Source: Comamonas endophytica
GTDB taxonomy: Bacteria > Pseudomonadota > Gammaproteobacteria > Burkholderiales > Burkholderiaceae_C
Direction of reading: 5' to 3'
Assembly: GCF_023634805.2 (NCBI RefSeq)
Contig: NZ_CP106881.1
Coordinates: 744,001-808,000 of the forward strand
DNA: 64,000 nt
A program made the position numbers and the translations under genes. Numbering within the stretch: the first letter of the stretch is position 1; each line of letters opens with the position of its first letter. Below the pieces are notes generated by a model. It was not told the DNA's origin. It searched no databases and was given only the letters and a program-made list of their open reading frames with translations. Below, in pieces: positions 1 through 7,741 of this stretch.

Positions 1-1041
1 GCTGGCGATGTGGTGGTAGAGCTGGCGCAGCGTCAGCCGCTGATCGCGCGCGATCTTCAGCAGCAGCTTGCGCCGGCTGAAGCTCTTGTCGTCCTGTGGC
101 AGGTCGGGCACGGGCGCATCCAGGTCGTGGCCCTCCAGGTCGAGATCGAGCTCCGCCGAGAGCATGTAGCGCGCCTTGCTCTGGTCGGTGAATTCCTGCA
201 GCTGCGCGAGCTTTTCCCGCGCCTCGGCCGCGGTCCTGCCGATGATCGGCATCAGCCCCGGCATCACCTTGACCTTGGCCGGATCGCGCCCCGCGGCCGC
301 GACCTGGCGCTTGAGCGCCTGGTAGAACTCCTGCGCCGCCTGCAGGTCCTGCTGCGCCGTGAAGATCACCTCGGCACAGCGCGCGCCGAGCTGCTGGCCC
401 GCGCCAGAGGACCCCGCCTGGATCAGCACCGGCTCGCCCTGCGGGCTGCGCGTGACGTTGAGCGGCCCCTTGACCTGGAAGTACTTGCCCACATGCTCGA
501 GCGCATGCATCTTGTCCGTGTCGATATAGATGCCGCGCGCCTTGTCGCGCACATAGGGGTCGGCCTCCCACGAGCGCCACAGGCCCTGCACCACCTGCAC
601 GAATTCCTGCGCGATCGCATAGCGCTCGTCCGACTCGGGGTGCAGCGAGCGGCTGAAGTTGCCCGAGCCGTCTTGCACCGTGGTCACGATGTTCCAGGCC
701 GCGCGCCCCTCGCTCAGCAGGTCGACCGAGGCCAGCGCGCGCGCCAGCGTGAAGGGGTCGCTGTAGGTGGTCGAGGCCGTGGCCGCCAGGCCTATATGGC
801 GCGTCTGCACGGCCAGCATCGCCAGCACCACCAACGGATCGGGGCGCGTGACCATCGAGGGGTGCGAGTCGCGGCTCGTGACCAGCCGGTCGCCAAAGAA
901 CACCATGTCGAACTTCGCGCTCTCGGCCTCCTGCGCCACGCGCGTGATCAAGTGGAAATTCTCGGTGCCCGACTCGGCGCCGGGAAAACGCCAGCCGCCC
1001 GCATGGTGGCCCGCGGCCAGCAGAAACAAACCCAGATGCAT
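1..1041 (-). CDS. Luciferase-like FMN-dependent monooxygenase (NtaA/SnaA/DszA type), partial
   Basis: Partial gene: the ATG at 1041 is in the window and the 3' end runs off base 1, leaving 347 codons. Enzymes of this family use reduced FMN from a separate reductase plus O2 to oxidise substrates such as nitrilotriacetate, pristinamycin or dibenzothiophene sulfone. Visible family segments, in order, are the first barrel strand MHLGLFLLAAGHHAGGWR, FDMVFFGDRL, ATASTTYSDPF, GRAAWNIVTT and the later VLIQAGSSGAG. It lies 45 bases downstream of the solute-binding protein gene on the same strand, so the two are probably co-transcribed and may act on one imported substrate. The substrate cannot be deduced. 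The family call is firm. Confidence 0.88.
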   Translation of the reverse strand, partial: MHLGLFLLAAGHHAGGWRFPGAESGTENFHLITRVAQEAESAKFDMVFFGDRLVTSRDSHPSMVTRPDPLVVLAMLAVQTRHIGLAATASTTYSDPFTLARALASVDLLSEGRAAWNIVTTVQDGSGNFSRSLHPESDERYAIAQEFVQVVQGLWRSWEADPYVRDKARGIYIDTDKMHALEHVGKYFQVKGPLNVTRSPQGEPVLIQAGSSGAGQQLGARCAEVIFTAQQDLQAAQEFYQALKRQVAAAGRDPAKVKVMPGLMPIIGRTAAEAREKLAQLQEFTDQSKARYMLSAELDLDLEGHDLDAPVPDLPQDDKSFSRRKLLLKIARDQRLTLRQLYHHIAS

Positions 1042-1086
1042 GAACTTCTACCTGTGAAACTTTCCAAAGCGCGAAGCGCGGGGTGC

Positions 1087-2088
1087 TTACTTCGCCTGGG
1101 CAACCGGCTGCTGCGTCGCGAAGATGTCCTTGGCCAGCCCATGCATCCTGTGCACGATGCCAGTGGTGGCCGCGGCATCTGCAGGCGCAGCGCTGACCTG
1201 GACCTGCACCAGCGCCTGGCGCACCTCGGGCGCGGCCAGCGCCTCGAGCACCCAGCCGGTGAGCTTCCTTTGCACCGCCTCGGGAATGCCCGCGGGCGCG
1301 GTCCAGAAGAACGAGCCGCCAAACGCGTCATCCCATTGGGCGAAGCCCTGCTGCGCCACCGACTGCACGCCTCTGAGCCCCTCGGGCGGCGTCTTGGTGC
1401 CGAAATAGGCCAGCGCCTTGAGCTTCTCGGCGCGCACGAAGGTGGTGCTCAGCGGATCGATCACCAGGTCGACATGGCCGCCGATCGCATCGTTGATCGC
1501 CGCGGCGCTGCCCTTGTAGGGCACATGCGTCATCTGGATGCCGGTCAGCTGCTGGAAGTACACGCCCGCCATGTGGCCCGGCGTGCCCACGCCCGAGGTG
1601 CCCAGCGAGATCGGGTGCTTCTTCGCATAGGCCACGAGCTCCTGCAGGTTCCTTGCCGGGAAATCGGGCCGCACCGCGAACGTGGTGATGCCGGCGCCTA
1701 TGTAGGCGATCGACTGGAAGGACTTGAAGGAATCGAACTGCACCGGCATCAGCTGCGGCGCGATCGCCAGGTTGCCTATAGAGGCATTGAGCAGCGTGTA
1801 GCCATCGGGCTTGGCGCGCGCCACGAACTGCGCGCCGATGGTGCCGCCCGCGCCGGGCTTGTACTCGATGACCACTGGCTGCCCGGCCCGCGCCGATACC
1901 TGCTCGGCGATCAGCCGCGCCACATTGTCATTGGTGCCGCCCGGCGGATAGGGCACCACCAGCGTGATCGGCTTGTTCGGCCAGGGCGCCTCGGCGGCGG
2001 CGGTGACCAGGCCCGAGGCGATGGCCAGGAGCATGCCGGCCGACAGGGCGGCGATGCGGCGGCGGGAGAGGTTTGCGAATCCAGACAT
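1087..2088 (-). CDS. Bug-family tripartite tricarboxylate transporter substrate-binding protein (TctC-like)
   Basis: Periplasmic binding protein of 333 residues, the usual length for the Bug/TctC family that is greatly expanded in Burkholderiales. The start chosen is the ATG at 2088, which gives a signal peptide (MSGFANLSRRR followed by a hydrophobic stretch to about residue 30). An upstream in-frame start would add 18 residues that spoil the signal. Family motifs are WPNKPITLVVPYPPGGTND near residue 35, KPGAGGTIGA, and PYKGSAAAINDAIGG in the middle. No TctA or TctB membrane genes are visible in the window, which is common for orphan Bug proteins. The neighbour downstream is a flavin monooxygenase, which suggests uptake of an organic acid that is then oxidised; this is inference. 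Confidence 0.9.
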   Translation of the reverse strand: MSGFANLSRRRIAALSAGMLLAIASGLVTAAAEAPWPNKPITLVVPYPPGGTNDNVARLIAEQVSARAGQPVVIEYKPGAGGTIGAQFVARAKPDGYTLLNASIGNLAIAPQLMPVQFDSFKSFQSIAYIGAGITTFAVRPDFPARNLQELVAYAKKHPISLGTSGVGTPGHMAGVYFQQLTGIQMTHVPYKGSAAAINDAIGGHVDLVIDPLSTTFVRAEKLKALAYFGTKTPPEGLRGVQSVAQQGFAQWDDAFGGSFFWTAPAGIPEAVQRKLTGWVLEALAAPEVRQALVQVQVSAAPADAAATTGIVHRMHGLAKDIFATQQPVAQAK

Positions 2089-2183
2089 GGCGCGTTTCCA
2101 GAAGAATTTGTTCTGCGGCCAGTCTAGGAATCCGTCCTCCATCGATCCACGAATGTTTGGGACTATGCAAACGCGTTTTTCAA

Positions 2184-4847
2184 CTAAGGACCGCGCCTGT
2201 CCCCTTCAACCCTCTGCTCCAGCCAGCGCCCGAATGCATCCGGATGCAGCGGCCGCGAAAACAGATAGCCCTGCGCCACCGGATAGCCCTGCTCGCGCAG
2301 CAGCGATTTCTGCTCGCTGGTCTCCACGCCTTCGGCCACCACCGTGAGATGCAGGCTCTTGCCGATGCCCAGGATGGCGGCGCTGAGCGCCTGCGCGGCC
2401 TCGTCGTTCTCCAGGTCCGCAACGAAGCTGCGGTCGAGCTTGAGCTCGTTGACCGGCAGGCGGCGCAGGTAGCTCAGGCTCGAGTAGCCCGTGCCGAAGT
2501 CGTCCATCGCCAGCCGGATGCCCCGGGCATGCACCTCGGCAATGGTCTTCATGGTGCTGGGATTGGTGTCGAGCAGCACGCTTTCGGTGATCTCCAGCGT
2601 CAGGTCCTCGGGCTGCAGCGCGTTGGCCTCCAGCGTCTTGGCAATCATGCGCGGCAGGTCCAGGTTGTGGAAGCTGGTGGGCGACAGATTGACGGAGACG
2701 GACGGCACCTCATGACCCTGCGCGCGCCAGGCCGAGAGCTGGCTGCAGGCTTCGCGCAGCGCCCAGTGGCCCAGATCGGCCACCAGGCCGCATTCCTCGG
2801 CCAGGGGAATGAAGCGTGCGGGCGGTATCTCGCCCAGCTCCGGATGGGTCCAGCGCGCCAGCGCCTCCACGCCGCACAGGCGTCCGCTGTCCATGTCCAC
2901 CTGCGGCTGGTAGTGCAGATGCAGCTGCCGGTTCTGGATGGCCAGCCGCAGCGCGGTTTCCAGCGCCAGGCGCTCCTGCGCCAGCTGGTTCATTTCACTG
3001 CTGAAGAAGCTGGAGCACCCGCGGCCCTGGCTCTTGGCCTGGTACATCGCCATGTCGGCGCGGTGCAGCAGCGTCTCCATGTCGCGCCCGTCGCCGGGGA
3101 ACATCGCGATGCCGATGCTTGCCGACGCCGCCAGCGCTACCCCGGCCACCGTGACCGGAGCGGTCAGCAGCGCCATCAGCCGCTCCACCAGCTCGGTGGT
3201 CTGCGCCACATCGGATTGCGCCAGCACCGCCACGAACTCGTCCCCCGACAGCCGTCCGGCGATGTCCGAAGCGCGCAGGCCCTGGCGCAGCCGGGCGGCG
3301 ATCTGGCGCAGCAGCTCGTCGCCGGCCGGGTGGCCCAGCGAATCGTTGACCTGCTTGAAGCGGTCCAGGTCGATGAACAGCACCGCCAGGCTTTCATTGT
3401 TGCGCTCGGCCATGGCAATCGCCTGGTCCGCCTTGGCCTGCAGCAGGCTGCGGTTGGGCAGCCCGGTCAATCCGTCATAGAACGCCAGCTGGCGGATGCG
3501 CTGGCGCGTGTGTTCGCGCTCGAGCGCCAGCGCGCACAGATGCACGCAGGCATCGACCATCAGCTGGTGGAACAGCTGTGCGGCCTGCACGCGCGGGCTC
3601 TTGAAATAGAAAGCGAAGGTGCCGACCACGCGCCCCAGGCTGTTGTGGACCGGCGTGGACCAGCAGGCGACGTAGCCAAGCGGCAGGACCAGATGGCGGT
3701 ACCCGTCCCAGAGCGGATCGCTGGCGATGTCGTCGACACACACGGTCTCGTTGCGCCAGGCCGCCGTGCCGCAGGAGCCCACGGCCGGCCCGATGGCGAC
3801 ACCTTCGAGCTGACGCGAATAGGCCTCGGGCAGGCTGGGACCCACCAGCGGTTGCAGCAGCCCCTGCTCGCTGACACCGAGGATGGCCGCAGTGATTTCC
3901 GGGGAGATGTGCTCGACCTCGCGGCAGATCAGCTCCAGCACCTCGGACAGCGGGCTCTCGCGCACCATGGCCTCGAGCACGCGGTGCTGCAGCACCTCGT
4001 GCATCTTCGAGCGCGTGATGTCGGTAAGCGTGGTCACGGTGTAGTTCCAGTCACCCACCGTGGCCACCGGATTGCTCGCGGCCTTGACCCAGTAGCGCCG
4101 CCCGTCCTTGCTGGTCACGATCTCCTCGCTCTCGACCGACTGTCCCGCGCGCAGCGCCGCGAGGTACTGCGCCGTGAACTCCTGCGACACCTGCGGGGAC
4201 AGCAGCCCCACGGAGAGGCAGCCCCGGACTTCAGCGAGCTCCCAGCCGAACATGCGGCTGAAGCCATTGTTCACGTAGACGATGCGGGAGTCTTTGTCGC
4301 AGATCACCACCGCGGTGCTGCTCCCATCGGCCACCAGCGACAGGCGCTGCAGATGTTCGGTCTGCGCCTGTTCGCGCCGCAGGCGCTGCGTGACGTCGGT
4401 GGCGATCTTCAGGATCTGGCGCACCTTGCCCTGCCCATCGAGCACCGGCGTATAGGTGGCTTCGAGCCAGCAGCTGCTGCCGTCGCTGCGCAGCCGCTCG
4501 GCCAGGCCGGTGCGCGCCTTGCCGTCGCGCAGCTGGGGCCAGAAATTGCGGTACTCGGCACTGTCGGCAAAGGCCGGAGTGCAGAAGCTGCTGTGGTGCC
4601 GCCCCACCGCTTCCTCGCGGGTGAAACCAAGCAGTGCAAGGAAGTTGTCGTTGGCGTGGCTCAACGAACCATCGAGCTCGAACTCGGCTATCGCCATCAC
4701 GCGGTCCAACGCACTGAGCTGCGCCAGTCGCTGCGCAACCGGGGCTGTGTCTTCATGGCTTTCCAACATCTGCACTTTCAAGGTTCGGGGAATATTTCCA
4801 GTGGTCGGGTCATCCGCTGGATTACATCTTTGTATGTATTGTTTCAC
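2184..4847 (-). CDS. PAS-PAS-GAF-GGDEF-EAL cyclic-di-GMP signalling protein
   Basis: Soluble 887-residue sensor for c-di-GMP turnover. Domains in order: PAS (about 40-160), PAS (165-285), GAF (290-445, with a Cys-containing core), GGDEF (450-610) and EAL (630-875). The cyclase signature is RLSGDEF near residue 535, that is SGDEF rather than GGDEF, a variant found in some active cyclases. The EAL domain keeps GVEALARW, SVNLSP, LEITES and DDFGTGYSSLSYL, so phosphodiesterase activity is likely. No transmembrane segment is seen. The GTG at 4847 has AGGAAAG seven bases upstream; an internal ATG at 4769 is an alternative start that would lose 26 residues. The gene is divergent from the GYF-RDD gene at 5037. 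What it senses is unknown. Confidence 0.9.
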   Translation of the reverse strand: MKQYIQRCNPADDPTTGNIPRTLKVQMLESHEDTAPVAQRLAQLSALDRVMAIAEFELDGSLSHANDNFLALLGFTREEAVGRHHSSFCTPAFADSAEYRNFWPQLRDGKARTGLAERLRSDGSSCWLEATYTPVLDGQGKVRQILKIATDVTQRLRREQAQTEHLQRLSLVADGSSTAVVICDKDSRIVYVNNGFSRMFGWELAEVRGCLSVGLLSPQVSQEFTAQYLAALRAGQSVESEEIVTSKDGRRYWVKAASNPVATVGDWNYTVTTLTDITRSKMHEVLQHRVLEAMVRESPLSEVLELICREVEHISPEITAAILGVSEQGLLQPLVGPSLPEAYSRQLEGVAIGPAVGSCGTAAWRNETVCVDDIASDPLWDGYRHLVLPLGYVACWSTPVHNSLGRVVGTFAFYFKSPRVQAAQLFHQLMVDACVHLCALALEREHTRQRIRQLAFYDGLTGLPNRSLLQAKADQAIAMAERNNESLAVLFIDLDRFKQVNDSLGHPAGDELLRQIAARLRQGLRASDIAGRLSGDEFVAVLAQSDVAQTTELVERLMALLTAPVTVAGVALAASASIGIAMFPGDGRDMETLLHRADMAMYQAKSQGRGCSSFFSSEMNQLAQERLALETALRLAIQNRQLHLHYQPQVDMDSGRLCGVEALARWTHPELGEIPPARFIPLAEECGLVADLGHWALREACSQLSAWRAQGHEVPSVSVNLSPTSFHNLDLPRMIAKTLEANALQPEDLTLEITESVLLDTNPSTMKTIAEVHARGIRLAMDDFGTGYSSLSYLRRLPVNELKLDRSFVADLENDEAAQALSAAILGIGKSLHLTVVAEGVETSEQKSLLREQGYPVAQGYLFSRPLHPDAFGRWLEQRVEGDRRGP

Positions 4848-4918
4848 GATGTGTCTTTCCTGACGTTTGGTACGCGCTTACCTGGCAGGCATTGATTGCA
4901 ATAAACTATCGACACTTT

Positions 4919-4932
4919 AAATAAATTTATTT
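4919..4932. promoter_or_regulatory. AT-rich divergent promoter region with perfect 14-base palindrome
   Basis: AAATAAATTTATTT is a perfect palindrome in the 189-base gap between the divergent c-di-GMP gene and the GYF-RDD gene. The surrounding 4890-4940 segment is the most AT-rich stretch nearby and is the natural place for both promoters. It could be an operator or simply promoter composition. No confident -35/-10 pair was assigned. Confidence 0.35.
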
Positions 4933-5036
4933 GCTCAATAGCAGCAATCTGTTTGCGCCGATCTGGCAAGCGGAGCCGGGGTTAGCGGCCTGCAAGGGCA
5001 CTCCGGTCCAGCCGCGCACCATGGGGAGACAAGGAA

Positions 5037-6227
5037 ATGCAAGGCATGTGGTGGTATCTGGTCGGCGACAGCCCGCAGGGTCCGGTTTCCATGCAGGCGC
5101 TCGAAGACATGCTGAACCAGGGAGAAATGACGCAGCAGAGCCTGGTCTGGAAGGAAGGCATGAGCGACTGGATCTCCGTGGCGGAGCTGCTGCGGCTGCG
5201 CGGCACCGATACCGCACGGGTCAAGCCCGCGCTGCCGGCCGATCTCACCCCGGCCACGGCCTCGCGCCGGCTCATGCAGCGCCTGGCGGTATGGGTGTGG
5301 CTCGTTGCCATGCCCCCCGCAATGCGGATCATGGAGCTGCTCCTGCAGCTGGAGCCCGCATCCACGGCCTGGCCCTGGTTCCAGCGCCCTTCCGCGTATC
5401 TTTGCTGGACCCTGGCGGTCTTGCTGATGGCAGCCGAAATAGCTGTCTGGTGGTTCGGGCCCGCGCGGCATCCAGCCGGGGATCCGAGGAGGCAAGACGC
5501 CTGGTGGTTGTGGCTCGGCGGCAGTCCGCAGGGTCCGGTTTCGGCGCAGGCGCTTGAAGCCCTGCTGCATCAAGGGAAGATGGCGCAGCACAGCCTGGTC
5601 TGGAAGAAGGGACTGAGCGACTGGATCTCGCTGGCGCAGCTCGCGGATCTGCGCAAGTCCGGTGCCCTGCAGCTGGAGCCCGGGTTGCCTTTCGATCTCG
5701 CGCTCGCCGGTGCCTGGCGCCGCTTTCTGGCGCGCATGCTGGATCTCTGCGCCATTTCCGCGCCCATCGCGCTGCTGGGCTGGCTGCTGCTGCAGCAGAT
5801 CCCGGGGTTCGCGCTCTGGCTCCAACGCCCGTCCGCGCCTTTCCAGCTGACCCTCGCCCTGCTTCCCCTGGCGCTGCTGGTGGAGGCCGGCATTTTCACG
5901 CGCTTTGGTTCCACGCCCGGCAAGGCGCTGCTGGGCGTCATGGTCCTGACGCCCGATGGCCAGCGCCCCACGGGAGCGCAGTACCTGCGGCGCCAGTGGG
6001 GCGTCTTCTATTACGGCCTGGCCATGGGGCTGCCCCTGCTCTCGCTGATCGCCATGGCGGCGCAGGGCTTGAGCCTGCAGCTCGGCGAGCCCACGCCCTA
6101 TGACCTGAACCGGTTCACGGTCAGGGCGCGCAGGCTGTGCCAGACCGAGGTGCGGATGCTGGTGCTTGCATGCATCGGCTGCACCATGATCGGTGTGAGC
6201 TACGCCATGGCCTACCTGGGCTACTGA
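5037..6227 (+). CDS. GYF_2-RDD membrane protein with two GYF units (second RDD intact, first decayed)
   Basis: A 396-residue protein made of two tandem units. Unit 1 has a GYF_2 (DUF4339) domain at residues 4-50 (WWYLVGDSPQGPVS, SLVWKEGMSDWIS), then a shortened hydrophobic region at about 75-150. Unit 2 has GYF_2 at 155-203 (SLVWKKGLSDWIS), then a full RDD membrane domain at about 225-375 with WRRFLARMLDL and FGSTPGKALLG. The first hydrophobic region aligns with the front half of the second (WFQRPSAYLCWTLAVLL against WLQRPSAPFQLTLALLP) but has lost the Arg/Asp signature and the back half. GYF_2 is thought to bind proline-rich ligands; RDD proteins are mostly uncharacterised, some linked to ion transport. 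The start has GGGGAGACAAGGA just upstream. Confidence 0.85.
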   Translation: MQGMWWYLVGDSPQGPVSMQALEDMLNQGEMTQQSLVWKEGMSDWISVAELLRLRGTDTARVKPALPADLTPATASRRLMQRLAVWVWLVAMPPAMRIMELLLQLEPASTAWPWFQRPSAYLCWTLAVLLMAAEIAVWWFGPARHPAGDPRRQDAWWLWLGGSPQGPVSAQALEALLHQGKMAQHSLVWKKGLSDWISLAQLADLRKSGALQLEPGLPFDLALAGAWRRFLARMLDLCAISAPIALLGWLLLQQIPGFALWLQRPSAPFQLTLALLPLALLVEAGIFTRFGSTPGKALLGVMVLTPDGQRPTGAQYLRRQWGVFYYGLAMGLPLLSLIAMAAQGLSLQLGEPTPYDLNRFTVRARRLCQTEVRMLVLACIGCTMIGVSYAMAYLGY

Positions 6228-6299
6228 ACGGCGCCGGCTGCCCGGGCACATGCCCGCGGGCCGAAGCGCAGCCCGCCTTTGATTGAAGGAGACACAGGA

Positions 6300-7004
6300 A
6301 TGCAAGCTGCATGGTGGTATCTGGTGGGCGAAGACCCGCACGGCCCGGTGCCCGTGGAAGTGCTCGAAGCCATGCTGCAACAGGGAGAAATGACGCGGCA
6401 GAGCCTGGTATGGAAAGAGGGCCTGAGCAGCTGGATCTCGATGGCGGAACTGTGGACCTTGCGCCAGGACCAGGGCCGGCAGCCCCGGCCTGCGCCGCTG
6501 CTCGATCTGCCGCTGGCCGGTGCCTGGCGCCGCTTCCTGGCGCGCGTGGTGGACATCGGCATCGTTGCGGCGCCCCTCCTGCTGCTGGCGAAACTGCTGC
6601 CCGGTTTTGCGCCCTGGCTGCAGCGCCCGGGTTCGCTGCACCTGCTGGCGCTGGCACTGCTGCCGCTGGCGTTGCTGGTGGAAGCGGGGCTTTTTGCCTG
6701 TCTTGGCACCACGCCCGGCAAGTCCTTGCTGAAGGTGGTGGTGTCGACCATGGACGGCCAGGGCCTGGATGCGGCGCAATACCTGCGGCGCCAGCTGGGC
6801 GTGTACGGCTACGGCTTTGCGCTGGGGCTGCCCTTCGTCGGCCTGATTGCCATGCTGGCGCAGGGCCTCGCGCTGCAGGCGGGCGAGCCGGCTTCCTATG
6901 ATGCGTGCCGCTTCACCGTGCGCGCCCAGCGGCTGGGCCGCTGCCGCCTGCTGCTGCTCGCGGGCCTGGGCTGTGCGCTGGTGGGCGCAGTTGTGCTGCG
7001 CTAG
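6300..7004 (+). CDS. GYF_2-RDD membrane protein (single unit paralog)
   Basis: A 234-residue paralog of the preceding protein: GYF_2 domain at residues 4-50 (WWYLVGEDPHGPVP, SLVWKEGLSSWIS) and RDD domain from residue 74 (WRRFLARVVDIGIV, LGTTPGKSLLKVVV, QYLRRQLGVYGYGFALGLPF). The ATG at 6300 is preceded by GAAGGAGA seven bases away. An upstream TTG at 6279 is in frame but falls before this ribosome site, so it is unlikely. The 72-base spacing from the previous gene and the strong similarity point to tandem duplication and a shared transcript. It ends in a 3-base overlap with the convergent kdpE at 7001-7004. Function beyond membrane location is unknown. Confidence 0.85.
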   Translation: MQAAWWYLVGEDPHGPVPVEVLEAMLQQGEMTRQSLVWKEGLSSWISMAELWTLRQDQGRQPRPAPLLDLPLAGAWRRFLARVVDIGIVAAPLLLLAKLLPGFAPWLQRPGSLHLLALALLPLALLVEAGLFACLGTTPGKSLLKVVVSTMDGQGLDAAQYLRRQLGVYGYGFALGLPFVGLIAMLAQGLALQAGEPASYDACRFTVRAQRLGRCRLLLLAGLGCALVGAVVLR

Positions 7005-7741
7005 GAGCTTGCGCCTGCGCTGCGCTCATGGGCCTGAAAGCGCAGCCCCACCCCGGGCTCGGTGATGATGTACGTCGGCGCGGCAGCGTCGTCGCCCAGC
7101 TTGTGGCGCAGCTTGCCCACCAGGATGCGCAGGTAGTGCGCATCCTCCTCGTGCGTCGGCCCCCACATCTCGCGCAGCAGCTGCGGCTGCGTGATCAGCC
7201 GCCCGGGCTGCTGCGCCAGCAGCGACAGCAGCGCGAATTCCTTGCGCGTGAGCGCCACCGGCGCGCCGTCCAGGCGCACCTCGCGCCGCGCCAGGTCGAT
7301 GCGCAGCCAGCCGTCGTCATAGGCCGGCAGCACCTGCCCCTCGCGGCTGGCGTTGCGCAGGAAGGCGCGGATGCGCGCCATCAGCTCCTCGATGCCGAAT
7401 GGCTTGGTCACATAGTCGTTGGCGCCGGCATCGAGCAGCGCCACCTTCTGCGCCTCGCTCGAGCGCACCGTGAGCACGATGACCGGCACGCGCGACCATT
7501 GGCGCAGCTCGCGCAGCACCTCCTGGCCGTCGCGGTCGGGCAGGCCCAGATCGAGGATCACCAGGTCCGCGCCCTGGGTGGCCAGCAGCGCCAGGCCCTG
7601 CTCGCCGGTTTCGGCCAGCAGCGTCTTGTAGCCCTGCGATCGCACGCTGATGTCGATGAACTTGCGGATCTGCGGTTCGTCGTCTATCACCAGCACGCGC
7701 GCCGCGGGCGTGGTGGGGAGGCTGTCATGGTTCACGTTCAT
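7001..7741 (-). CDS. kdpE: KdpE, response regulator of the potassium operon
   Basis: OmpR-family regulator of 246 residues. The receiver domain occupies residues 15-130, with acidic pocket DDEP at 20-23, phosphoacceptor Asp64 in VILDLGLPD and the lysine in DYVTKPFG. The C-terminal winged helix (about 150-240) carries LTRKEFALLSLLA and the LRILVGKLRHKLG recognition segment. The protein is longer at the N-terminus than Escherichia coli KdpE by about a dozen residues. Its first 17 bases overlap the end of kdpD, so the pair is translationally coupled. It is expected to be phosphorylated by KdpD and to activate the kdp operon at low potassium or high osmolarity; the repeat boxes at 15968-16078 are candidate binding sites. 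Confidence 0.95.
   Translation of the reverse strand: MNVNHDSLPTTPAARVLVIDDEPQIRKFIDISVRSQGYKTLLAETGEQGLALLATQGADLVILDLGLPDRDGQEVLRELRQWSRVPVIVLTVRSSEAQKVALLDAGANDYVTKPFGIEELMARIRAFLRNASREGQVLPAYDDGWLRIDLARREVRLDGAPVALTRKEFALLSLLAQQPGRLITQPQLLREMWGPTHEEDAHYLRILVGKLRHKLGDDAAAPTYIITEPGVGLRFQAHERSAGASS

Noticed and set aside
2073..4895. A 940-codon open frame on the plus strand
   Set aside because: It is antisense to the GGDEF-EAL gene, whose domains are unambiguous.
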